Below, piece by piece: positions 49,732 through 61,067 of a DNA stretch of 64,000 nucleotides (position 1 is the first letter of the stretch; each line of letters begins with the position of its first letter). Position numbers and translations under genes: made by a program. Under the pieces are notes generated by a model that did no database searches, had not been told where the DNA came from, and saw nothing but the letters and a program-made list of their open reading frames with translations. This DNA comes from Coffea arabica (taxonomy: Eukaryota > Streptophyta > Magnoliopsida > Gentianales > Rubiaceae): assembly GCF_036785885.1 (NCBI RefSeq), contig NC_092323.1, forward strand, positions 14,826,501-14,890,500, read 5' to 3'.

Positions 49732-52700
49732 ATGAAAGCTTCAGGTCAGCGGAAGAGAAAGGTAGGAGAGGTTTCTGAAGAGAATCGGAAAAGTATTGGT
49801 GCGGTAGCGAAGAAATCTGCTAATGGAAGCTGTAAACGGCGTCCGAAACCAGCAGGTAAGCAGCTTTGAAAAAAAAAAGCTTTTTCTGATTTAAGATTTT
49901 ACTCCTAATTGTATCTTCTTCGGGGCCCATTCTTATTGTTATCCATTAATTCTTTCTTCTTCTTTTTTTTTTGTAAGATACAGCTGCAGCATTGCTTTCC
50001 TTTTGTGTTTTTTTTTTTGGCTAGTTTGGTTCATTATGAGTGTCCAATTTATTTTATCATTTATGGAAATTACATTTGGGTGTTCGCTAATTGGTTGCTT
50101 AGGGATTTCTAGATGACTTATTCTGCCCGTTCCACTTTTTTGGTTGTTATTGTTTGAATACCCCCGAACTCACTTTCAAATGGTATCGTTGGAAAAAAAA
50201 AAGGTTGCATGAGGGGAAAGATATACAAGGAACTCAATTAGAGCCCGGATGTCTGTTTACACGGCAGTAAGCGTTCATGTCTTCGACCTTCTTGTTTTCA
50301 GGGGAGTGTAAACTTTTGTTGCCCAAAAATGACCTAAAGGAGAAACCTTCAACAACTGCTCATTCACCTGGTGAAACAACTAAAGTTACTAACCCATCTA
50401 ATAAGGAAACAGCGAAGGTTCAAAACGTCAAGGTTCAGAAGGGAGACAGTTTGACTTCTTCAAAGATTAAATTGCAGCTCTTTCCAGTAAATTCAATGAC
50501 TCGGTTGAAGTTGGAGAAGGTGAAATTGTTACTGTGATCATGAACGAGTTGGATTTTTGAATGAAATTCAGAATATTCAAAGTGACACTGTGTTCATTTG
50601 ACTTTTTTAGGATGGTCATAATCCATTCTTGGAACTCACTCTAAGTGTTCAGAAGAAAGTTTCATCTGTGATTAAGCACCTTAATACCAAGTGGGGCTGC
50701 TCTAGTGCAGCGCTTGGAGAGCTTATGCTTTTTCCCTATGATGTAAGATTGGAAAACATTGCTTCATCCAGAAGCTGGACTTCAGATTGTGGTAGCTTTA
50801 CCGCTGGAGAGCTGCATGAGGCTCTAGAAACTCCTTCAATTTTTCGCTTAAAGTATGTGGACTAACTATTCCATCTAGCATGTGCTTCTAATTTGCTGTA
50901 TTACCTTATGATTCTATCTTGTTATATAGGTATGGATGGTTCACTAATCTTCATGTGGAGGCTTGTGGGGTTTCTCTTACATCTACAGCTATGGAGGAGC
51001 AGTCAGAATCCAAGCATAGTCAGAACGACTGCAGTTTGTTTTCAAGGATGACACATGATCAAAGGAAAACTATTACTGCTGCAAGTCAAGGGATCCAAAG
51101 CCCAATCAACATGCATGAAGAGGAGGATGTAGCCAGAACTAAGCAGATGCCAACTTTGTTATCTGTTGACCACGTGGTAATTTTTTTATGTTTTGCTGTC
51201 TAGGTTTGATTTTAATCTAACACATGCCAAAGCATTTCAAGTGAATATCTACTTGCTTTCAAATCATTAGTGACTTCCAAGTTTTGGCCTTTTGTGCTGC
51301 ACCTATAAATTACAAGATTGAGTGCTTAAGTTTTGACCGTTCATTGTTACAAAAGGTTTCAAAAGGATTTTGCATTTGATTTCAGCAAAAAATCTTGCTG
51401 CCACAGTTTTGAATTGTTAAGGTGATTTATATTATTCATAAACAATTTGATTTATAAATCCATAATCAATTTGTTAAGCCCTTTTGCAAGACTGATGTGT
51501 ATTAGATGAGTAGAAGTTTTATTCAGCCAATAGAAATTTATGTGACTTCTCGTCAGAGCAATTTTGAGATGTTCAGAGGCATTTGAGGCATAATATGCTT
51601 GTCGTTTTAAGGTTTGAACAGTTTGCAATTATCTGATTTGTAGATTGTTGTTAACTTAGCTTCCAAATTAGGCATGATTATAGTGTTACATAGTAGCACA
51701 ATAAGAAACATATTGTAGTGTAACATTTTTAGTGGACTTTAATGGAAACCTATGGAAGGGATCACATCGATAGAGTAACTAAAGTAGCAATATTACAAAT
51801 TTGGATCCTCTAGTTGCACATGGTTGTTGTGGTTGTTATGGCACATGGAATTGGTCAGAATTAAGGGTTGACTGGCCAACATAAACTTTGAGAGTCTATG
51901 AGTAGGTTTTTTTTGGAGCACACGACTGTTATTTTTTAAATATAATGAACTGCAACCATTTTTTTGGCAAATACTTGCCTAAGGGGCTGGCATATTTGGC
52001 TCCAGTATGTTGTTTAAAATGAATTTGCAATTGGTTTTCTTTATCAAACTGGCTGCATATTATTTTAGGTCAATGATGTTCCTCTACCCCCAGCAGTATC
52101 ATGGGATGACAGCTTCACTAGCTTGAGCATAGGAGGTTTGCTATCTGAAGCTTCTTTGCTAAATAAGATAAATAATCCCACTGAAGGATCAGACAACAAA
52201 TCCAACTTGCAGCCTATTGAGTTAGTTTCTGATATAAGCATAGGAGCTTTGCTGTCTGAGGCATCTTTGCTGGACAAGATCAATAATCATGAACAGAGAT
52301 CATGCAAGTCTTTAAGCTTCCAGCTAACTCAGCCAGTGTCTGATTCATGTAGAAGGGACTTGATGTCTGGGGTGTCCTATCAATGCAACGTTGAGAACCC
52401 TGATTTGAAGGCAGAAAATGAAAAAGGATATCAGCCTGTTTACTCAGCTTCAGAAATAGTTATTGGTGGCTTACAGTCTGAAGAATCCTTGCAAGGCAAG
52501 ATTAATGCCTTTGATGCAGCATCCAGCAGGCCAGGACCGAAGCCAACTATGGAAAATGGAGCTTCACAATTTTTATTTCCATGGGATGATAGTATGATAT
52601 CCTTGAGTATTGGAGGCTTGCTCTCTGAAGCATCCTTACAACGGTACTTTAGTTGTTGCAATCCAAAGTCAAAAGAGGCTGCATCAAGCGTTACCTTAAA

Positions 52701-54351
52701 TTCATCTGAACCTTTTGCTGCCTCACAACTTAATTTACATACTCCAGCGCCTAAGTCACTTGTACCTGACTCATTCTCTTCTATCTTGGATGCTGAAGAG
52801 ACATGCCATGCCTTTTCCTTTGAAAATCTCTCTTCATCAAGAAAAAAATCTATGACTTCTGATGGAGGAGACAAATCTAAGGGATCCTGCAATGCCTTCA
52901 AATCAAAGACATCCACACCGCCTCATACAAATGAGGTTTGTTGAATCTTTCTATAGCTTGACTGCTGTAAACATTGGGAACAGTTGGTTTATACTAATAG
53001 ATGTCAAGGTTATATTTTGTGTGTCAAAGATGATTTTTGAGCCAAAGGTACAAGTTGATTTACAGCATTCTTCGTTCATATCTAATCTGGAAGTTGAGCC
53101 AATGGATGTACTAAATCATCTGTACTGGCTTCCAAGTTAGTATACCTTTGCAAGCAAACTTCTTGGCTTCATTTTTGATAGCTTGTTTGAAATTGATGAC
53201 TTGCAAAATTTAGTTGAAGCTCTGTTTGAAACTAGCAATTACATTCCCAAATGATCTTAATTGAAGTATATGTACTACTTATAAAAATGATGTTAAGTGA
53301 TTCGATGATCTAGAGTGAGGTCTCTTTGCTATTCTTGTGGGAAGAAATTGTCACCAGAGCTTGGGGTTTCATTTTATGAATTGAACAAGTCTAGTAAGCT
53401 TGGGATTTTTTTTTATATGGTCAGTTTCGTTAATATCATGGTCTATCTATTTTTAGATTAGCCCCTTATAGAATAGTGCTTGGTCCTTGTGTTTGAAGGA
53501 GATTTGTCAGCAATTACTGGGCTATATTTGTCAGCTTGCTGAATGTTATTCCTAGGCTTCAGAAGTCAACTTTAGCGTTGTACCTGAAGCACCACATTTT
53601 TCGTGCGGTTTAATGAGCTGGTGCACATTGTATCTATGACTTTGTAATATGCTATTTCAATAACATAGTTTAATGAGCTGAATGTTATTCCTAGGCTTCA
53701 GAAGTCAACTTCAGTGTTGTACCTGAAGCACCACATTTTTTGTGCGGTTTAATGAGCTGGTGCATATTGTGTCTATAACTTAGAAATATGCTATTTCAAT
53801 AACGCAAGTTTTTTTAGTTTCTATCAATCTTCTAGCACACTGCCTGACATGATGCTGTTTCTCATTCTTGATTCACTAATTCATGAAAATTGTCTTCTTG
53901 GTCGAGGAGGTTATATTAACTTACGGAACCATCTAATAGTAGATTAAATCTGTAGTATAACATCTGGAACTGATGTTTTTTGGTCAGCTGGCTGGCACTT
54001 GTTAAGAGACTTTTCTGTTGCTGATCTTGTAGCTCGACGAACCAAGCCAAGCTTGCAAATGATCCTGCTGACCAGAAACTGATGACTAAAGTTTTGCCTC
54101 ATCATCAAGGAGCGTCTGATGAAGCCAGCAGCCTTGGGCTAAGAGCAAATAAATGCGTATGTAAATCAAATATTTTTCATGGTGTTCTCTCTGGGTCATG
54201 TCATTAATCAAATAAGGCAAATAGTTGACATTCTTTATCACGATGGCATTCGCAGAACGAGTTCATGGGACCCTTTGATCCGAGTCTACCCACTTCACTG
54301 CAGGTTACTACTGGTGGAGACGGTCTTAGTCTCAGCGGATTTGTTTGGTAG
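49732..54351 (+). CDS. TSL-kinase interacting protein 1-like (TKI1-like), SANT domain not seen
   Basis: This resembles Arabidopsis TKI1, a probable nuclear protein that binds the TOUSLED kinase; its own function is inferred. Exons are 49732-49855, 50302-50519, 50611-50852, 50930-51176, 52069-52935, then probably 54052-54156 and 54256-54351, giving about 632 aa. The first five exons join in frame with good GT..AG sites. The family core is KIKLQLFPV, then NPFLELTLSVQKKVSSVI, LGELMLFPYDVR and FRLKYGWFTNL. The large exon 52069-52935 holds SIGGLLSEASL-type motifs: SIGGLLSEASLLNKI, SIGALLSEASLLDKI, VIGGLQSEESLQGKI, SIGGLLSEASLQRYF. Two are preceded by W-D-D-S. The last two exons are less sure. With the stronger acceptor at 54032 the frame does not join, so the acceptor at 54051 is used. 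The product then ends GDGLSLSGFVW, with no C-terminal SSLDAFQNC-type motif such as I recall in the family. The N-terminal SANT/Myb region of TKI1 is absent, and intron 1 (446 bp) is too short to hide it. Confidence 0.75.
51177..52068 (+). other. Intron of the TKI1-like gene
   Basis: The donor follows CACGTG at 51177 (gtaattt) and the acceptor is tattttag at 52068. The interior is T-rich with no open frame of note. Confidence 0.75.
52936..54051 (+). other. Intron of the TKI1-like gene with tandem duplication
   Basis: This is a long intron between the motif exon and the C-terminal exons. It contains the 139-bp tandem duplication at 53541-53804. A small undetected exon here would explain the frame mismatch with the acceptor at 54032. 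I could not identify one. Confidence 0.55.
53541..53804. repeat. 139-bp tandem duplication in an intron
   Basis: Copy 1 is 53541-53679 and copy 2 is 53680 to about 53804. Both begin gaatgttattcctaggcttc and include tgtacctgaagcaccacatt and gcggtttaatgagctggtgc. About ten scattered differences separate them. Confidence 0.92.
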
Positions 54352-55475
54352 CTCTCAAATTTCTGTGGTGAAAGAAAGCAAATCAGCTTGAAACCACTCG
54401 AGGAAAAAGTTCTAGAAACTGAGAAATTTGTGTTTCCTTACCTGGTAGTGTTGCAAAGACAGATTTGGTTCGTTGTGTAGGAGGAATGATAGTTGCAAGG
54501 AAAATTTACAAATTGACCATGGCAAGAATTACACCTTGCTTCGGATCATATACAAATTAGAAAATCCCCAAATTGGGATTTCAGGTATTAGATTAGTTAA
54601 TGGTATGTGAATTTTGGTATCTTCACCACATTTTTAAAAATTATAGGAAAGAGGTTTTTCTTGTGAGTTGTGACTACCTGGTGGTCAGAGTCATAGTTAA
54701 GCAATTAAAGTTGCTGATAAATATCTGATACTTGGCTCAACAATTTGGTGTTTGTACGAGGGTCGAGAGTTCGCAGCATCCATTATAATTTTCTGATCAT
54801 TGTTTTTGTATTCTTTTTTCTTCCTCTTCTGTTTGGTTTAATTGAATATTCATTTCACTTATGATTTTTAAACTATTCAATCAATTTAGATTAAATTGTT
54901 AAATCGGCGATTATGTTTTTGGTTATCAGCTCAATGCGTGCTCAGAGTGCTGCTAGTAGGGATTAACAAAATAAATTTTCTCTTAACAGGCAATGGCTTT
55001 AAGAAGAATTATTCAAGATTTTTCTAATTTATACACTGAAAACTACTAAAACTAGCAATGAGAAGAGAAAAATTACAGCAAAAGAACTTTCAAAAAGTTT
55101 GAAGTGGAAATTTCTTGACTAGAGACGACGAAATTCCTTGAAATAATGGTCCATTATTCATTGGTAATGTCTACGTATTGCATCCAACTTTGGTTCTTTC
55201 TTGCGACGGAGAAAGCAGAGGCCATCACTGGCTCTAATTCTCGAATGTAAATCACAGTAGCCGGCCAAGGTGACAAGGACATCACCTGTCATTTTCATCT
55301 CGTAAATTCTTTTTCAGAAACTATTTGTTCAGATCAAAATGCTGATGAATGTCATAGTTACGATGATCAGCACTTATGGTTCCTGTAATACAACAACATT
55401 TCCTAGTCATTATCGTCACTTAGATACTCAGAAAAAGTCTAAGAAGATTCGGAGACTCGCCGTGGTGAAGTGATC
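54352..55475. other. Intergenic between the TKI1-like gene and the kinase gene
   Basis: It probably holds the 3' untranslated region of the TKI1-like gene and the promoter and leader of the kinase gene. No coding exon or clear TATA box is identified. Confidence 0.5.
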
Positions 55476-58400
55476 ATGGGATGCGTTCAGGCCAAAGGTG
55501 GATCATTCACACCTACTAGGAATCTAGACAGGTTGAAGAACGAAAATGGATATGTTAGAGGTGGCCATAGTGGCGAACAAAAAGTTATTGTTGTTGGTTC
55601 AAAAGTAGTGCATATTAAGGATTTGAAGAGGGATTCAAGGCCTCGAGATAATGTTAAGAATGTGGCTGTTGGGATTAATGGAGGTGGAGAAGATAGAAAA
55701 ATCAGCAGAGAAGGTGAGAAAGAAGGTGATCATGGTGGGAATGTTTCACGGAGGATTATTATTAAGCAGATTGCTGGGGATGATTTCGTTGAAGGATGGC
55801 CTAAATGGCTTGTTGATAACATTCCTAGAGATGCTCTTGCTGGCTTGGTTCCAAAGAGTGCTGATTCTTATGATAAACTTGCAAAGGTCAGTATAGCAGA
55901 GAAAAATAAAATATAGATGTTGAGTTTCTTTTGTTCAAGAATCAAGACTAAAAGGTTTAGCAAAAGAAGATCAAAATGAGAACACTAAAATGGTGCTGTT
56001 CTTCAATATAAGTTTCATATATTGTGCAGTGCTGTCTTTTACATGTAAAGTTGCTGACTTTTGTTCTCTTCAAGCAAAATGGTATTACTGTATTACTTTC
56101 TAGTTCCTAGACATTTGAGTGTAGCTATGTTCTTATTTTATATTTCTTCCAGCAAGATTTTCTAAGAGAGACAAATTGTACTACAGTACAAGGTCTATTC
56201 ATATCTACACAATCACCTTTGAAGGTGATGGATGGTTGTTTACAAATTGCTTTGAAGGAGCAGAAAAGATCATGAATAAATGTTTTTCTGTTGTCTGGCC
56301 TATGCAGGTAGGCCACGGAACATATAGCAACGTGTATAAAGCTCTAGATAGGGACACTGGAAAAATAGTTGCCCTAAAGAAGATCCGTTTCGATACGTCG
56401 GAACCAGAAAGTGTCAAGTTTATGGCAAGAGAAATCATCATACTGAGGAAGCTTGATCATCCTAACGTTATTAAGCTTGAAGGATTGGCCACTTCAAGAA
56501 TGCAGTATAGTCTCTATTTGGTCTTTGATTTCATGCAGTCAGACTTGACCAGAATCATATCTCGTCCGGAAGGAAGGCTTACTGAGCCACAGGTCAGATA
56601 ATCTGCATTTAGCAACTCAAGTTATCATCAGAAACTTTTTTCTGGTAGCTTTTTGAAGCCATATAAACAACTTGAATATTGAGAGTGAATGTTCTCCCGG
56701 TATATTACTCAGAAAATTTACAAGGCATGGTTCTGAAAAAATTTGTATTACAGAAAGAAAAAATGAGTGTTACTCGTCAAAAAGTTTGTAGTACAGAAAC
56801 AGCATGTGGCACGACTGGGATAGTGGGATATAGTCATGCTTCCTTGAGAGAATTAAGAGTATCTTATTCGCGAAATTTGGCACTTAAATATTTCTTGATG
56901 CAGGTGAAGAGTTACATGCAGCAGCTGCTCTCAGGTCTACAGCATTGCCATGAGAGAGGAATTTTGCATAGGGACATTAAAGCATCTAACTTGCTAATTG
57001 ATAAAAATGGAATGCTCAAAATCGCAGATTTTGGCCTTGCTAACTTCTATCAGCCTAAACCAAAGCGGCCCCTAACAAGCCGAGTTGTCACGTTATGGTA
57101 TAGAGCTCCAGAACTTCTTCTAGGTTCTACTGATTATGGAGTTGGCATTGATCTTTGGAGTGCCGGATGTCTTCTAGGGGAGATGTTTGAAGGAAGGCCT
57201 ATCATGCCCGGCAGAAATGAGGTAAACTTCTGCATAAATCCTTGAACTCAGAGGACAACTCAAGTCAACACTCTATAAATTTCGACAGCTGATCAAACAC
57301 ACCAAGCAAAATTTGTAAGGGACTATTTGCCTACTCTTGGTTGTTAAACAGGCTCGTAACTGCCCGAATCAAAAGCAAATTTCAAGACCAAAAAGTGTTG
57401 TTTTCAATCCTTTCCAACAAACATATTTTGGAACAATGAACCGGCTTACACTGCTTAGTAGCAGAAAGTAAAGGGTCCAGTTATTTTACTTTCTAGGTTG
57501 CGTATTATTAACCTTTACAATCTATACAATAAGTTGCATGTCTTTGTTTATCTTTACTGAGGTTCAGATTGAGCAGCTTCACAAGATCTTCAAGCTGTGT
57601 GGTTCACCTCCAGAGGACTATTGGAAGAAAGTCAAGCCACCAACAACCTTCAGACCACCTCCACATTATAAACCTTGCTTCCGGGAATCCTTTCCAAATT
57701 TACCTGATTCGGCGACAGATCTTTTGGCTACACTTCTGTCTCTTGATCCAGCATATCGTGGAACTGCTACTAGAGCTCTTGAAAGTGAAGTGAGTTGTCA
57801 CATTCTGTTTGTATAATGATAGCCATGTTCTGCATCTTAACTATGGATGCTGAATACTGATTTTAGCTGGCAAACAAGATATCATGCTTGTCTAGATGAT
57901 GGAGGATATATTTCTATCTAATTTACTAGTTACCGGAACTGTCATCATTGAAAAGTCATGGCCACGCTCTAAAACTTTATGTTGCAGTAGCCTATCCTCA
58001 TGAATGATAAAAAAAAAATTTCCTACTTGAAGATGCTGGAACTTGAATTTCAGACCCAAAAATTGTTTGCTTACCTGTCAAAACCCAGTGAAAAATATAA
58101 ATATAACTGATGAACTTGGTTAAGTTTGCGACGTAGAGGCATAATCTCCACCTTTGATTGCAAATAATGCATCAGAAATGCTTTCTCGCCATATGAACAT
58201 TTATTCAAGTATTCAACACTTCATCGTAGTGTGAACGTTTATACTTGTTGCTTAGGTTTGCTCCTTCCATGTTTACAGTTCTTTAATACGAGCCCATTAG
58301 CATGTGATCTTTCTGGTCTGCCGGTGCTGAAAATCAAGGAGGATGACCTATCCCAATACACTGATCGCATAAGGTATGTATTTGGCAAGAATCTGAAGAC

Positions 58401-60220
58401 TCTTTCTTTCAGAAGTCACAGTTGTTATATGTATTTTATTCATTTCTCGGATACAATGCAAAACCTTTTATTCTTGCAGCAAAGGTTTTCTACTGCCAAG
58501 CAGTTATTGGAAGAAATTCCTAGTCTTTCTCTTCATTTATCCAAGTTAAAAGTTAATTGCAGAAGTTTCCATTTCTAGAAAACAGACATGGAGCCCGTTT
58601 GTTTTCGAGTTATCCAGGAAAATTGTTTTTTTGGAATATTCTCTTGATAGATTTTCCAATTACCCTTTTATCTCATAAACATATTTCTACGAAAACTCCA
58701 ATCCAGTCGGGCTCGGTGTAATGTATTTCTTACTTGAGCTTTCACTAAAGCACAAAGAGAGGACATAGTTTGACAGTTCACAATATTCACCTCAAAGAGA
58801 AGGTTGCAATCATCAAGTTTTCAGTTTTCTGGTTCTGAAATTCTGATACAACGTTTTACAATCTCATCTAAAAGCCTCAACTGTTGGAGAGGTAATAGTT
58901 TGTGTTCACAAAACGCAACACTCGAGTCGAAATGTATTCTTCAATAGCTCTAACAGACACATTACCAGCTTAGAAAGGTTCCAAAATCTAGGATCTCAGT
59001 TTATTGTCCAAAATGATATGTACAGGAGAGGATATGCCATGAGATTGTATACTTTTGAACCATGATCATTTTGCTGGCCCTTTTATTAGCATAAATGGAA
59101 TCAAGAATAGAGCTTTATAACCAACTCAGAAGAGCTTCAGTTTCTTTGATTATTTGTTTTGTACTGGAAAACACCATGACAACTCAAGATAACTTGAGAT
59201 GGAGGGGAAGGATAGGAGTAAATTCTTTCTTGACCTGTGGCTTAAGTCGTTAGTTTTCTTTTGTTCTTGGTACTATCTGAAGCAATTCAAGTGGTTTAGT
59301 AATGCCTATTGGTGTATCACATATCAGGCTACTATCTTCCCCATTCTTTAAAATCCACAATATACTCTTAACGTTCTGATTCTTATCCACTCTCCAGTAT
59401 GGCGGTGAGATAAACTGATCACACCATTTTTTTTCCTGATAGGATCAGGGCTTCAAAAGCAAAGCAAGTGTCCCGCAGAAATCGTGAAGGGCATAAAGAA
59501 AAGGTCTCATTCCCTGAAACGGTCAAAGAAGATTTTGGATCTTCAAAAGAGGTACTTAATTTTGTAATTTCTACACATCTCAAGTGTAAGTGTTACCTGG
59601 CCAAGAATCCACAGAACCCTTTGGTCTTAAATCTGTAAGAGTTGTGCGTTTGAAAATAAATGACCCTCTATATGTAGAAAACAAGATATCTACCAATTTT
59701 GTGATCATGCTTTTAATTAAGCTTCAAAAGGAACTCTTAAGATAAAGAAATTACTTCACCAAGTTCCAACATTTTCCCTCGGTAAGCTATATGACCTGCT
59801 TAATTATGTTTTCCTTTCTTCACAATGGATTTTATGCATCACAGACACGTTTACATTGATATACTTGTCTCATCACAGCAAGAAAAGCCAGCAGAGATAA
59901 GCTTACATAGCCAAGAGATAATGAATAGTGCAAGTTGCAGCAGCTCAAGTGCAAAACAAGGAAGGACTCATGAAAGGTCACCTCCATCTCCACGTCCAGC
60001 TTTTCATTCTCGGCAAGGCAGATCTGCGAAGACAGAGGCACATCCTAATGCACTCAAGAATATCCAGAACTATCCTCTCCTGCTAGCCTCTCTAACTGAA
60101 GCTGCCAGCCGTTTTGAACAGAACAGATTGAGTCTCAATCACAGGTCTCTTTCCACAATGGACTTCAGAAATCTGGATACTGAGAAGATATCAAAACTCT
60201 TTGGCTTGGAGGATCAGTAA
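55476..60220 (+). CDS. CDK-related protein kinase with N-myristoylation signal (IBS1/At1g54610-like)
   Basis: This is a serine/threonine kinase of the plant CDK-like group, often annotated as probable serine/threonine-protein kinase At1g54610 or IBS1. Seven exons: 55476-55886, 56308-56592, 56904-57221, 57568-57789, 58279-58373, 59443-59551 and 59879-60220, giving 593 aa. The start MGCVQAK is a classic N-myristoylation and palmitoylation signal, so membrane attachment is likely; the upstream in-frame GTG is not used. Kinase features: GHGTYSNVY at about 139, VALKKI with Lys at about 161, AREIIILRKLDHPN in place of PSTAIRE, HRDIKASN with Asp at about 256, DFGLAN at about 274, and VVTLWYRAPELLLG. 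A basic Ser-rich tail follows, ending KISKLFGLEDQ. The segment GWPKWLVDNIPRDALAGLVP before the kinase domain is a family trait. All introns are phase 0 except the phase-2 intron 58374-59442. Its acceptor may be 59442 or 59448, which differ by two codons. Family function ranges from cell-cycle-like to immune-priming roles; the exact role here is not known. Confidence 0.9.
57222..57567 (+). other. Intron of the kinase gene
   Basis: The donor is gtaaac and the acceptor gttcag at 57567. I preferred this acceptor to the one at 57561 because it gives the family-typical EIEQLHKIFKLCG reading. Confidence 0.7.
57790..58278 (+). other. Intron of the kinase gene
   Basis: Donor gtgagt and acceptor gtttacag at 58278. 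No other feature seen. Confidence 0.75.
58374..59442 (+). other. Phase-2 intron of the kinase gene with a MITE-like insert
   Basis: Donor gtatgt and acceptor tcctgatag. A segment at about 58592-58713, from agcccgtttgttttc to ccaatccagtcgggct with cccttttatctcataaacat inside, is a diverged relative of the small MITE family found elsewhere in the window. Confidence 0.65.
59552..59878 (+). other. Last intron of the kinase gene
   Basis: Donor gtactt and acceptor catcacag at 59878. Nothing else recognised inside. Confidence 0.7.
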
Positions 60221-60740
60221 TGCCTGGAAAAACAAACGCCTTCACTTGGACATTTCACTTTATCTGCTTACAAAATTTTTTTTTTTTCACTTTATATGTA
60301 TAAGCTACTTACATATTAAGTAATGTCCATCTTGGTGGTTCTACCAAGGACAATACTGGGGCAAAAATTATAAGAGTAGCATGTTGTCATTATGGGAATC
60401 CATCCTTCCCAATCATGTTACCAAGTTTAACTAGGCATGATGGTTTATGTAAGAGTTGAGTGTAGGAAAGTCAAATAAAAGAAAAGAGAAATTGGTTAAA
60501 CGTGTTTTGTTGTATCTAATCTGACATGAAAACAGAACTTATTGTTGATTCAACATTAATATTATGGCGCGATAATTATTCAGCAATTTTACCTTTTAGG
60601 TAAATCGATACATCCAAAAAATGGCAAATTTACATTCAATGGATTGATGAAAGTGTTGAGATATGCCAACTTTTCCTACAGATTTTATCAGATTAAGTTT
60701 GATAACAGAATCATTCAATTGGTAGAAGAATAAGTCTTAT
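60221..60740. other. Kinase 3' untranslated region and flank of the retrotransposon
   Basis: An AATAAA-type signal lies at 60474-60479, a plausible polyadenylation site for the kinase gene. The five bases before the LTR (60736-60740, cttat) would be the target-site duplication, but the other end is outside the window. Confidence 0.5.
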
Positions 60741-60957
60741 TGTTAGGATCAAATATTTTAGCTAAGATTTGCTAGGTAGAAGATCATGTTATCAAGTAGT
60801 TTTTGTTGAGATTTTCTAGAGAATTGTTAGCTAAAATTATTTTAGTTTGTTTCTTTGTAAGCACTATAAATAGGGTGTTGATGAATGAAGAAATTAAGCT
60901 CCTTTTTCAGCCCTCAATATAGTCTTGATATCTTTGTTTATGCTTCAAAAACCAACA
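60741..60957 (+). repeat. 5' LTR of the copia element, 217 bp
   Basis: It starts TGTTAGGATC and ends AACCAACA, giving TG..CA termini in a short TGTT/AACA inverted repeat. It contains a TATA box at 60865-60872 (TATAAATA). The ends are set by the terminal dinucleotides and the primer binding site. The 3' LTR, needed to confirm them, is not in the window. Confidence 0.8.
60865..60872 (+). promoter_or_regulatory. TATA box in the LTR
   Basis: TATAAATA about 85 bp before the LTR end, placed as expected for the retrotransposon promoter. Confidence 0.6.
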
Positions 60958-60960
60958 AAG

Positions 60961-60974
60961 TGGTATCAAGAGCC
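60961..60974 (+). other. Primer binding site (initiator Met tRNA type)
   Basis: tggtatcaagagcc starts three bases after the LTR end. It matches the common plant copia primer site for the initiator methionine tRNA (tggtatcagagcc), apart from one extra A. Confidence 0.85.
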
Positions 60975-61067
60975 TAAATCTTAAGGGCCTGTTTCTTTGA
61001 GAGTGAGTGAACTTGGTGAGAAACCCTGTTCACTATAAAATTATACACTTAAGCCTTCAACATCAAA

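Noticed and set aside
49856..50301. Search for missing SANT exons in intron 1 of the TKI1-like gene
   Set aside because: The 446 bp are T-rich with stops in all frames and contain no SANT-like coding segment.
60096..60108. Thirteen-base match to the start of miR167 (tgaagctgccagc)
   Set aside because: It lies in sense orientation inside the last coding exon of the kinase, where it encodes Glu-Ala-Ala-Ser; the rest of the miRNA and a hairpin are absent.
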